27,948 bases of DNA from SZUA-117 sp964630795 (GTDB lineage: Bacteria; Pseudomonadota; Gammaproteobacteria; Steroidobacterales; Woeseiaceae): NCBI GenBank assembly GCA_964630795.1, contig CAZVWF010000033.1:1-27948 (forward strand). Reading direction: 5' to 3'. Below are positions 7,540 through 14,092 of this stretch, in pieces. Under the pieces are notes generated by a model. The model was not told the DNA's origin. It was given only the letters and a program-made list of their open reading frames with translations, and did no database searches. Made by a program: the position numbers and the translations under genes. Within the stretch, counting starts at the first letter, position 1, and each line of letters starts with the position of its first letter.

Positions 7540-8889
7540 CTAGCGAATCTGCAGCATCAGCTGACGATCACCGCGTCGAACCAGCAGGAACAGGATGCGG
7601 TTTCTCGAGGCAATTTCCCGCATTTGCTGGAAATTCTGCACCGGTTGGCGATTGACCGCCATGATGATGTCGCCGTCGCGCAAGCCGCGCTGTGCGGCCG
7701 GGCTGTCCGCCTCAACCTCGGTGACTTCGATACCGCCGCCGGCGCTTGCTGCAGAGGCTGTCGCAAACCGTGCACCCTGCAGTCCCGGGTGGATATCCCT
7801 GCCACCGAGCCGCTGAACGACGCGTTGTCCTAGTTCCGCCGTCACAGACCGCTCCCGGCCGTCACGAACGTAATCGATGCGGACCTCGTCGCCCGAACCT
7901 TTGAGGCCAATGGCATTGACGAGCTCACGGTTGTTGTCGATGCGCTTGCTGTCGAGACCAATGATGATGTCATCCACGCGCAGACCCGCGTCCTCAGCCG
8001 CCGAGCCGGCTTCGATACCGGTGATGAGTGCACCGCGCTCGACTTCGGTGCCGAGCGCTTCGGCGCTCTCCTGGTCGATGGTTTGAATCGTCACACCCAG
8101 CAGGCCGCGCCGGACTTCACCAAAGTCCAGGATCTGGCGCATGATCGAGCGCGCGATTTCCGACGGGACGGCGAAGCCAATGCCGACGTTGCCGCCGGTA
8201 CGACTGATGATGGCTGAATTAATGCCCACCAGCTCGCCGCGCATATTGACCAGCGCACCACCTGAGTTACCCGGATTGATCGATGCATCGGTCTGGATGA
8301 AGTCCTCGATACCGTTTCGGCTGATGCCGGTCCGCCCCAGCGCGCTCACGATGCCGGAAGTGACAGTGTGTCCGAGACCGAACGGATTACCGATAGCCAG
8401 CACAAAATCGCCAACTTCCACCGTGTCCGATTCACCGATAGGCAATTCAGTCAGGTCTTCCGGGTCGACTTTCAGCACCGCGATGTCGGTCAGGGCATCG
8501 GAGCCAATGACCTCGGCATCCAGTGTTTCCTCGTTGTACAGGGAGATCTGGATCTGGTCGGCATTCTCGACGACGTGGTGGTTTGTCAGGATGTAGCCAT
8601 TGCCGGCATCGACGATAACACCGGAACCGGCACTCGCCACTTCGCGCGAGCGACCGCCGGGTTGGTCGGGAATGCCAAAGAACCGGCGAAACATCTCATC
8701 ACCGTAGAGTGACGGAGAATCGACCGTCTGGCTGACACGAATATTCACGACAGCCGGGGCCACCCGCTTGACCAGCGGTGCGAGGCTCGGTAGCGGCTCG
8801 TCATCCACTTCCTGTGGCAAGGCAGCTTGCGTGATTGTCGCGAGCGACAGCAGCAAGGTAGCCGTAACCAGTCGGTAATTCTTGTTCAC
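7540..8889 (-). CDS. Periplasmic serine endoprotease, Do family (DegQ/MucD-like)
   Basis: A 449-residue HtrA-type protease and chaperone that degrades misfolded envelope proteins. The signal peptide is about 22 residues (ends TITQA). The trypsin-like domain has His105 (TNHHVV), Asp135 (LTDIAV) and Ser209 (NPGNSGG), a complete triad. PDZ1 covers about 262-350 (RRGLLGVTIQ, then DAGLRVDDII) and PDZ2 about 385-449 (SPAAQRGLRDGDIIMAVN). Length and the short loop before the catalytic His fit DegQ or MucD better than DegP. The start is GTG at 8889, with GAGGA about 10 nt upstream. It lies downstream of hsp20 on the same strand, making a small proteostasis neighbourhood. It is convergent with the aminopeptidase gene. 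Confidence 0.94.
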   Translation of the reverse strand: MNKNYRLVTATLLLSLATITQAALPQEVDDEPLPSLAPLVKRVAPAVVNIRVSQTVDSPSLYGDEMFRRFFGIPDQPGGRSREVASAGSGVIVDAGNGYILTNHHVVENADQIQISLYNEETLDAEVIGSDALTDIAVLKVDPEDLTELPIGESDTVEVGDFVLAIGNPFGLGHTVTSGIVSALGRTGISRNGIEDFIQTDASINPGNSGGALVNMRGELVGINSAIISRTGGNVGIGFAVPSEIARSIMRQILDFGEVRRGLLGVTIQTIDQESAEALGTEVERGALITGIEAGSAAEDAGLRVDDIIIGLDSKRIDNNRELVNAIGLKGSGDEVRIDYVRDGRERSVTAELGQRVVQRLGGRDIHPGLQGARFATASAASAGGGIEVTEVEADSPAAQRGLRDGDIIMAVNRQPVQNFQQMREIASRNRILFLLVRRGDRQLMLQIR

Positions 8890-9036
8890 GATCGAATAGT
8901 CCTCAATCTAGGTGATTCATGCTTCCACAATATTAGCCGGGTCCGCTGAACCACGGATTAACAAAATAATAGCCTGTTTGTATGATGACCGGGGCGGATC
9001 CGGCAAAGTTCCATCCCTGCCGACGACAGAAGCACT

Positions 9037-9060
9037 CCGGCATTATTGAAATGATGCCGG
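9037..9060. other. Inverted repeat between hsp20 and the Do protease gene
   Basis: CCGGCAT (9037-9043) pairs perfectly with ATGCCGG (9054-9060) around a 10-base loop. No T-run follows on either strand that I can see, so it is not a textbook terminator. It may be an mRNA processing or stability hairpin between two co-directional genes. The gap a few bases away limits interpretation. Confidence 0.45.
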
Positions 9061-9066
9061 GGCGCC

Positions 9067-9076
9067 NNNNNNNNNN
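9067..9076. other. Assembly gap (10 N)
   Basis: Ten ambiguous bases lie between GC-rich flanks that both contain GGCGCC. A round number of Ns usually marks a scaffold join of unknown length, so the true distance and the missing bases are unknown. It interrupts the 3' end of hsp20. Confidence 0.95.
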
Positions 9077-9548
9077 GTCGGCGGCGCCGCCTTGATCTCT
9101 CCGCCCCCTGCACAGCGATCTTCCGCGCCTTGACTTCCGGTCGCTTCAGGATGACGACTTCAAGAATGCCATCCTTCGTTCTGGCCGAGATCGCTTCGGC
9201 GTTGGCCGTGTCAGGCAATGAAAAACGGCGATAAAACCGACCACTGATGCGTTCGATGCGATGAATGCCATCGCCGTCGTCCGTCGTTTCCTCGTGGCGT
9301 TTGCCAGACACGCTTAAAATGCCGTTCTCCATGCTGACATCGATGTCCTCCGCTCTTACACCAGGTACATCGGCGCGCATTACGAAGCGGTCTTTTTCCT
9401 CGATAACGTCAATCGCGGGAACCCAGTCTGTCACTACTTCACCGTTGCTTCCACGACTGTCGGTACCGAGCCGTCGGTGGCCGAGCCGATCAAAGTCGCG
9501 CTGCATGGCGTCCAGTAGACCCCAGGGTTCGAATCGGGTGATATTCAT
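9077..9548 (-). CDS. Hsp20/alpha-crystallin small heat-shock protein (3' end lost in the assembly gap)
   Basis: About 157 residues are readable. Small heat-shock proteins hold unfolding proteins for later refolding by DnaK and ClpB. The alpha-crystallin domain spans roughly 41-145: DVPGVRAEDIDVSMENGIL, SVSGKRHEE, GRFYRRFSLP and DGILEVVILKRP are all family positions. The C-terminal RKIAVQ contains an IxV element like the IxI tail motif that docks neighbouring subunits, so the protein is nearly complete before the gap. Everything decoded beyond the Ns is unreliable, and the stop codon is not identified. ATG 9548 has an excellent GAGGAG site 8 nt upstream. A sigma-32-like promoter lies about 70-100 nt before the start. 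Confidence 0.92.
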
Positions 9549-9619
9549 GTTTCAAACTCCTCATTTCGCTTTGATTTCTGTCGCCGGCAGCTTGTGTCCC
9601 GCGACCGAATTGCGGAATT

Positions 9620-9647
9620 AAATAAGGGTGGAAAAACGGCTTTCAAG
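9620..9647 (-). promoter_or_regulatory. Sigma-32-like heat-shock promoter for hsp20
   Basis: On the minus strand CTTGAAA (9641-9647), a perfect match to the sigma-32 -35 element, is followed after 12 nt by CCCTTATTT (9620-9628), a partial match to the CCCCATNT -10 element. The spacing is one short of the usual 13-17 unless the -10 is read one base later. Its position upstream of a small heat-shock gene supports the call. Confidence 0.6.
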
Positions 9648-9715
9648 CCCCGGAAAAGTCGAGAAAAACGTGCAGAAAACGCCCGGATACCGGCAAATAT
9701 CGCTTTGACTTAATG

Positions 9716-9731
9716 CCACTATATGTAGTGG
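9716..9731. promoter_or_regulatory. NrdR-box-like palindrome (distal)
   Basis: CCACTATATGTAGTGG is a near-perfect dyad (7 of 8 pairs). It agrees with the NrdR consensus ACACwATATaTwGTGT at about 13 of 16 positions, mismatching mainly at the edges. NrdR is the ATP/dATP-sensing repressor of ribonucleotide reductase genes. It is 179 bp upstream of the proximal box, not the usual roughly 31 bp, so its partnership with that box is uncertain. Confidence 0.5.
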
Positions 9732-9852
9732 ATGCTATTTTTCACACAAGTGTCATTTTTTTTCGTATAAAATTAATGCTTTATCTCGAAATAAGTTTGT
9801 AACTCATTGTTTTTTAGTTGTAATTTGTTATAGAAAAAAAAACAACAAAGGC

Positions 9853-9879
9853 TTGACAGGGTGGGCTTACGGGCATAGT
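9853..9879 (+). promoter_or_regulatory. Sigma-70-like promoter for nrdJa
   Basis: A perfect TTGACA (9853-9858) is followed after 15 nt by CATAGT (9874-9879), four of six matches to TATAAT. Transcription would start near 9886, putting the proximal NrdR box just downstream of the start, a good repressor position. A second TTGACA at 9881-9886 has no convincing -10 partner. Confidence 0.45.
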
Positions 9880-9894
9880 CTTGACACTTAGCTG

Positions 9895-9910
9895 ACACAA
9901 CATCTTGTGT
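9895..9910. promoter_or_regulatory. NrdR box upstream of nrdJa (proximal)
   Basis: ACACAACATCTTGTGT matches the NrdR consensus ACACwATATaTwGTGT at about 14 of 16 positions. The dyad extends to 9894-9911 with one mismatched pair. It lies next to the predicted start of a ribonucleotide reductase transcript, the expected place for NrdR repression. Confidence 0.7.
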
Positions 9911-9911
9911 C

Positions 9912-9942
9912 TGCCAAAACAAAAGAAGAGCCTTTTTTGGCA
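9912..9942 (+). promoter_or_regulatory. Leader hairpin 1 of nrdJa mRNA
   Basis: TGCCAAAA (9912-9919) pairs perfectly with TTTTGGCA (9935-9942) around a 15-base loop. It ends exactly where the next hairpin begins, so the two could stack coaxially. Confidence 0.5.
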
Positions 9943-9972
9943 CTCGCCGACGAAAAATTGGGCATCGGCGAG
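9943..9972 (+). promoter_or_regulatory. Leader hairpin 2 of nrdJa mRNA, candidate antiterminator
   Basis: CTCGCCGA (9943-9950) pairs perfectly with TCGGCGAG (9965-9972), eight GC-rich pairs around a 14-base loop. Its 3' arm contains GAG 9970-9972, which is also the first half of the following terminator-like stem. The two structures therefore cannot fully form together. Confidence 0.55.
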
Positions 9973-9995
9973 CGGGGTACTTTGCGCTCTTTTTT
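9970..9995 (+). terminator. Terminator-like hairpin in the nrdJa leader (possible attenuator)
   Basis: GAGCG (9970-9974) pairs with CGCTC (9985-9989) around a 10-base loop and is followed directly by six T (9990-9995). The stem is short at 5 bp, but the T-run is correctly placed. Because it sits inside the leader, before nrdJa, it would act as an attenuator rather than an end-of-gene terminator. Confidence 0.5.
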
Positions 9996-10055
9996 CGGGG
10001 CGTTACACGACGAATCTGGGGTCTCCTGGAGCGATTTTAGGGAGTAAGGGGCCAA

Positions 10056-12215
10056 ATGATGTCCGCAGCACATCTTGCAGCACATTCTGTTTCAGAAATC
10101 ACGTTTCAATCGGCTTCCCTGGACATCTGGGGCGCCAAGTACAGGCTGTGCGCGAAGGACGGGACGGTCATCGACGAGGCCATTGACGACACCTACAAAC
10201 GTGTTGCCAGGGCACTGGCTGATGTAGAAGTGGAGTCACTGCGCGAGGAGTGCTACGAACAATTCCTGTGGGCACTGCGCTCGGGCGCGATTCCGGCCGG
10301 CCGCATTATTTCGAATGCCGGTGCGCAGCAGCACAAACCCGCGACGTCGACCATTAACTGCACCGTGTCGGGCACCGTTGCCGACTCGATGGACAATATT
10401 CTAAACAAGGTGCATGAGGCAGGCCTGACCCTGAAAGCCGGCTGCGGCATCGGCTATGAGTTTTCCACGCTGCGCCCGAAAGGGGCCTACGTGACCGGTG
10501 CCGGTGCATACACGTCCGGACCGCTGTCTTTCATGGATATCTACGACAAGATGTGTTTCACCGTGTCTTCCGCCGGCGGACGGCGGGGCGCACAAATGGG
10601 CACCTTCGATGTCGGTCATCCTGATGTCATGGAGTTTATCCGGGCCAAGCGCGAAGATGGTCGGCTGCGCCAGTTCAACCTGTCGCTCCTGGTCACCGAT
10701 GAGTTCATGCAGGCGGTGATCAAGGATATCGACTGGCAACTGGCTTTCCCGATTACGCCGAAGGAAGTCGAACAGGATTCCCTGGACATCGAGGACGCGA
10801 GCCAGTTCGTATGGCGGGAGTGGCCGGAGCCCGACAACTACGTGCGTAACGAGGACGGCCTCGTTTGCTGCAAGAATTACAAGACGCTGCCGGCGCGGCG
10901 TGTCTGGGACGTCATTATGGCGTCGACCTACGACTTCGCGGAGCCGGGTTTCGTACTGATCGACAAAGTTAACGAAATGAACAACAACTGGTTCGTCGAG
11001 AATATCCGCGCGACGAACCCGTGTGGCGAGCAGCCGCTGCCACCTTACGGATCCTGCCTGCTGGGCTCCGTCAACCTGACGAAGTTTGTTCTGGATCCTT
11101 TCACCGGCGAAGCCCGGTTCGACTGGGACGAGTTCCGCAAGGTCGTCAAGGTCTTTACGCGTATGCTGGATAATGTGGTGGAGATCAATGGTCTGCCATT
11201 ACCGCTGCAGCGCGACGAGATCCACCGGAAACGCCGGCACGGCATGGGTTTCCTGGGGCTCGGCTCGACGATCACGATGATGCGCATGAAGTACGGCGAG
11301 CCGGAAGCCGTGCGCTTCACGGAAGAAGTGGCCAAGCAACTCGCGCTGGCGGGCTGGGAAATGGGTCTGGAGCTGGCGCGCGAGAAGGGTCCGGCACCGA
11401 TCATGAACGAAGAGTTTGAAGTGACTGCCGAAATGCTGGCCAAGCGGCCGGAAATGGCGACCGATGGATACAAAGTCGGAGACAATATTCCTGGCCGTAT
11501 CCTGCACGGTCGCTACAGCCGGTACATGCAGCGTATCGCCACCGAGGCGCCGGAGCTGGTGGCCGAACTGGCAAAGGTTGGCGCACGCTTTACGCATCAC
11601 AGCTCGATCGCACCGACCGGCACGATCTCACTGTCGCTGGCCAACAATGCGAGCAACGGTATCGAACCGAGCTTCGCACATCACTATTTCCGGAACGTGA
11701 TTCGGGAAGGCAAGAAGACCAAGGAAAAGGTCGATGTCTTTTCTTTTGAGTTGCTCGCTTATCGAGAGCTCGTGAATCCGAACACCATGCCGGCCGGTGG
11801 CGAGTCGGGCGAGAGTCCCGAGAACACGCTGCCGGAATACTTCATCACGGCTGAGGACGTTACGCCGACGGCGCATGTGGATATCCAGGCAGCGGCGCAG
11901 AAGTGGATCGATTCGTCGATTTCCAAGACCGCGAATGTCCCGACGGACTATCCGTATGAAGAATTCAAGGACATCTACCTGTATGCCTACGAGCAGGGAC
12001 TGAAGGGATGTACGACGTTCCGATTCAATCCGGAGGCGTTCCAGGGCGTGCTGGTCAAAGAGCAGGACCTGAAGAACACCTCGTACACGTTCACACTGGA
12101 TGATGGCTCGACCGTTGAGTTGAAAGGCGACGAGGAAATCGAGTACGACGGTGAAATACATACGGCAGCGAATCTTTTCGATGCCCTCAAGGAAGGCTAT
12201 TACGGGAAATTCTGA
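10056..12215 (+). CDS. nrdJa: AdoCbl-dependent class II ribonucleotide reductase, large catalytic part (NrdJa)
   Basis: A 719-residue catalytic subunit that reduces ribonucleotides using a thiyl radical generated from adenosylcobalamin, so it works with or without oxygen. Catalytic residues are visible. NPCGEQ gives Asn321, Cys323 (radical cysteine) and Glu325. Cys102 in INCTVSG and Cys334 in YGSCLLG form the redox pair, with the same 11-residue spacing between the radical Cys and Cys334 as in the Lactobacillus enzyme. The protein ends in the GYYGKF tail typical of Pseudomonas-type NrdJa and lacks the C-terminal reductant cysteines, which are on the separate nrdJb. Two ATGs (10056, 10059) are adjacent; AAGGGG at 10046-10051 suits either. 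Regulation by NrdR boxes and a structured leader is likely. Confidence 0.93.
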   Translation: MMSAAHLAAHSVSEITFQSASLDIWGAKYRLCAKDGTVIDEAIDDTYKRVARALADVEVESLREECYEQFLWALRSGAIPAGRIISNAGAQQHKPATSTINCTVSGTVADSMDNILNKVHEAGLTLKAGCGIGYEFSTLRPKGAYVTGAGAYTSGPLSFMDIYDKMCFTVSSAGGRRGAQMGTFDVGHPDVMEFIRAKREDGRLRQFNLSLLVTDEFMQAVIKDIDWQLAFPITPKEVEQDSLDIEDASQFVWREWPEPDNYVRNEDGLVCCKNYKTLPARRVWDVIMASTYDFAEPGFVLIDKVNEMNNNWFVENIRATNPCGEQPLPPYGSCLLGSVNLTKFVLDPFTGEARFDWDEFRKVVKVFTRMLDNVVEINGLPLPLQRDEIHRKRRHGMGFLGLGSTITMMRMKYGEPEAVRFTEEVAKQLALAGWEMGLELAREKGPAPIMNEEFEVTAEMLAKRPEMATDGYKVGDNIPGRILHGRYSRYMQRIATEAPELVAELAKVGARFTHHSSIAPTGTISLSLANNASNGIEPSFAHHYFRNVIREGKKTKEKVDVFSFELLAYRELVNPNTMPAGGESGESPENTLPEYFITAEDVTPTAHVDIQAAAQKWIDSSISKTANVPTDYPYEEFKDIYLYAYEQGLKGCTTFRFNPEAFQGVLVKEQDLKNTSYTFTLDDGSTVELKGDEEIEYDGEIHTAANLFDALKEGYYGKF

Positions 12216-12254
12216 TTACGGAATTTCCAGACGACAGGGAGTGCAACTGGCAGC

Positions 12255-12416
12255 ATGCGTCAAAGTCAGGTTTGGAAAAAGCGGTCAGCCGGGCTGACCA
12301 TCGAATACTGGGCAGATGAGGCCAAGTGGCTGAAGCCCGGAGAGAAATGCCGCACGCAGAGAGCGGATGCGCCCGCCGGGCAACGTAAAGCCGGCGTGAA
12401 ACAGCGCAAGTATTGA
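12255..12416 (+). CDS. Small basic hypothetical protein between nrdJa and nrdJb
   Basis: A 53-codon ORF (begins MRQSQVWKKRSAGLTIEYW, ends VKQRKY) fills most of the 211-nt space between the two reductase genes and stops 10 nt before nrdJb. The product is strongly basic with three Trp and one Cys, and I recognise no family. The only Shine-Dalgarno-like run, AGGGAG (12236-12241), is 13 nt from the ATG, longer than ideal. Translation is possible but not shown. If the space were only an untranslated spacer, its position would be unusual, since in Pseudomonas the halves are only a few bases apart. Confidence 0.4.
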   Translation: MRQSQVWKKRSAGLTIEYWADEAKWLKPGEKCRTQRADAPAGQRKAGVKQRKY

Positions 12417-12426
12417 GGGTAAGGCA

Positions 12427-13140
12427 ATGAGCAGGACAAAGATCGACAAGAAAATTGTTGGCTATTCAGTCACCAAGCCGTCAGAACCGGCACTGGAGGC
12501 GCCGCGCCAGGACTTTCCGCGTGAGGCTATTGATGGTGGTGCAGAAGTCATCCGGATGCACGAAAAGCTCGAGCGTCCGGAAATGCTCGTCGGCTCAACC
12601 TACAAGGTGAAGACGCCGGTGTCCGATCATGCGATGTACATCACGATCAATGACATCATTCTCAATGAAGGCACTGAGCACGAGAAGCGACGCCCGTTCG
12701 AGGTCTTCATCAATTCCAAGAACCTCGACCACTATCAGTGGATCGTCGCACTGACGCGCATTATCTCGGCCGTATTTCGGAAGGGTGGCGATGTCACCTT
12801 CCTCGTCGACGAACTGAAAGCGGTATTCGATCCGCGCGGTGGCTACTGGCAACCGGGGGGCAAGTTCATGCCGTCCATCATTGCCGAGCTGGGCTACATC
12901 GTCGAAAAGCACCTGATCTCCATCGGTTTGCTGACCCAGACGGAGCTCGATGAAGGTCAGCAGAAGCTGATCCAGGAAAAACGCGCTGAGTTCGAGGAAA
13001 GCCAGAAACAACAGGACGCGTTTTCCAGTAGCGAATACCCCGAAGGTGCGCAACTTTGCAGCAAGTGCAACACAGTCGCGCTCGTGATGTTGGACGGGTG
13101 TATGACCTGTCTTGCGTGTGGTGACAGTAAGTGTGGTTAA
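12427..13140 (+). CDS. nrdJb: Class II ribonucleotide reductase accessory part NrdJb (TSCPD-type domain, C-terminal redox cysteines)
   Basis: A 237-residue protein that completes the split class II reductase. The central part (about 60-180: FEVFINSKNLDHYQW, then GGYWQPGGKFMPSIIAELG) is the TSCPD-type domain found at the C-terminus of single-chain NrdJ. The tail has six cysteines in the pattern CSKC-x11-CMTCLAC-x4-CG, expected to bind zinc and to shuttle electrons from thioredoxin to the active site of NrdJa. The start at 12427 has GAGGG at 7 nt spacing. It is downstream of nrdJa on the same strand, so the two are likely co-transcribed. This division is known from Pseudomonas aeruginosa. Confidence 0.9.
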   Translation: MSRTKIDKKIVGYSVTKPSEPALEAPRQDFPREAIDGGAEVIRMHEKLERPEMLVGSTYKVKTPVSDHAMYITINDIILNEGTEHEKRRPFEVFINSKNLDHYQWIVALTRIISAVFRKGGDVTFLVDELKAVFDPRGGYWQPGGKFMPSIIAELGYIVEKHLISIGLLTQTELDEGQQKLIQEKRAEFEESQKQQDAFSSSEYPEGAQLCSKCNTVALVMLDGCMTCLACGDSKCG

Positions 13141-13183
13141 TGCTGAAAGAAGATCGCCTGATGAAGGAGTAATCTATCAGGTC

Positions 13184-13200
13184 CCCTGAGATTTTCAGGG
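13184..13200. terminator. Hairpin between convergent nrdJb and creatininase-like genes
   Basis: CCCTGA (13184-13189) and TCAGGG (13195-13200) form a perfect 6-bp stem with a 5-base loop, and the flanks (GGT/ATCC) extend it imperfectly. It lies 44 nt after nrdJb in a convergent intergenic stretch, the expected site for a terminator, but no T-run follows on either strand. Confidence 0.35.
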
Positions 13201-13300
13201 ATCCACGATCTACCCGGTCGGAGGTCGCTGCGTATCAGCAGAAATTTTCTCTCTGAATGTGTCGAATGATTCATCAAATCCAGCCAGTGAAGGGCATGGC

Positions 13301-14092
13301 CTAGTTTTCGTTCAGCAGCATTCGAGCCTGCCGGACAGCGACTTCTACTTTCAGTTCTATCCCTTTCCGTCCCCGCTCCCGTGACGCGCGAGTCGGGTCG
13401 CCCCTGACTCCACTGTTCTCGAATCCGCCATCGTAGGCAAGTTTGTCGATACGAATGTGCTGTGGATTGACATACCACAACTGTGACGTGTCTTTGATAC
13501 CCGCATGTGTTCCGATGGCGTCAGGCGTCTCTCCCTCCGACTCCAGCCATGCCTGGATGCCGTTATTCGCATAGTAGTCGGACACATCATGTACACGCGC
13601 AGGCGTTCCAGCCCATTCTTTGCCAAGGGCCTCCGTGACTTCCGCGATGCCGCGCATGTTGCTGCCACTGTCACTGAGAAACAGGATGTCAGTAAACCCA
13701 TGGGCTGCCAGACTTCGGGCCGTGTATTCCAGTACTTTTACGAAATGTTCATTGGGGAGACTGATGGTACCGGGGTAACGCATGTGGCCAGTCGGCGGAT
13801 CGATGTCCCCCTCCGGCACATAAGTCATGGTCGGCGCCACCAATGTCCTGCCAAGTTCCCGTGCAATGAGGTTCGATGCATGTTCGATGATGTATCGGTG
13901 CTTGCCCAACACCATGTGCGGGCCGTTCTGTTCTGTTCCTGCCGTCGGTACGAGGACGCGGGTGGTGCCGCTTTCGATCATGTCCCGAATTTCGGTCCAG
14001 GTCAGTTCCTCGAGAAAAACGCTGTCCTCGGCAATGGCCGTGGTGTGGAACATTGAAAGCGAGATACAGGCCAGCAACATCGGGAATTTCAT
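13301..14092 (-). CDS. Exported creatininase-family protein
   Basis: A 263-residue protein with a Sec signal peptide (about 21 residues, ending TTAIA). Creatininase-family enzymes are metal-dependent amidohydrolases. Visible motifs are LEELTWTEIRDMI at the mature N-terminus, TEQNGPH (53-59), TGHMRYPGT (around His103) and THAGIKDTS (195-203). Several classical metal-ligand positions differ. The Asp after GPH is replaced in LGKH (62-65), the NGHGGN loop reads SDSGSN (140-145), and HAGExETS reads HAGIKDTS. This fits an exported subgroup whose substrate is not known to me, so creatinine hydrolysis should not be assumed. The ATG at 14092 has a perfect AGGAGG (14098-14103 on the plus strand as CCTCCT) at 5 nt. 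It is divergent from the DUF1592 operon. Confidence 0.8.
   Translation of the reverse strand: MKFPMLLACISLSMFHTTAIAEDSVFLEELTWTEIRDMIESGTTRVLVPTAGTEQNGPHMVLGKHRYIIEHASNLIARELGRTLVAPTMTYVPEGDIDPPTGHMRYPGTISLPNEHFVKVLEYTARSLAAHGFTDILFLSDSGSNMRGIAEVTEALGKEWAGTPARVHDVSDYYANNGIQAWLESEGETPDAIGTHAGIKDTSQLWYVNPQHIRIDKLAYDGGFENSGVRGDPTRASRERGRKGIELKVEVAVRQARMLLNEN

Larger units (their letters stand above)
9549..10055. other. Divergent hsp20/nrdJa control region, AT-rich
   Basis: This 507-base gene-free stretch separates the divergent hsp20 and nrdJa genes. Its middle (about 9711-9850) is far more AT-rich than the rest of the window, with long A and T runs. From left to right it holds the hsp20 ribosome site and heat-shock-like promoter, an NrdR-like palindrome, an ACAC-AA-GTGT dyad (9744-9753), a TTGTTTTTT/AAAAAACAA inverted repeat (9807-9815/9837-9845), a TTGACA promoter, a second NrdR-like palindrome, and a structured leader ending in the nrdJa ribosome site AAGGGG at 10046-10051. 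I see no credible protein-coding gene in it. Confidence 0.8.

Noticed and set aside
8958..9066. Extension of the Hsp20 frame through the Ns to base 8958
   Set aside because: The frame across ten Ns of unknown real length is meaningless, and the residues after the gap have no small heat-shock protein character.
9807..9845. TTGTTTTTT/AAAAAACAA inverted repeat as a terminator
   Set aside because: The stem is almost all A-T pairs in an AT-rich tract with no gene ending nearby, so it is more likely compositional.
10020..10029. GGTCTCCTGG, whose complement CCAGGAGACC resembles the core of the cobalamin riboswitch B12-box
   Set aside because: It is on the wrong strand for nrdJa, only ten bases match, and the nearest minus-strand gene (hsp20) is about 470 bases away with no other riboswitch elements.
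13140..13172. 10-codon ORF overlapping the nrdJb stop codon (TAATG)
   Set aside because: It is too short to support and has no conserved feature or downstream partner.
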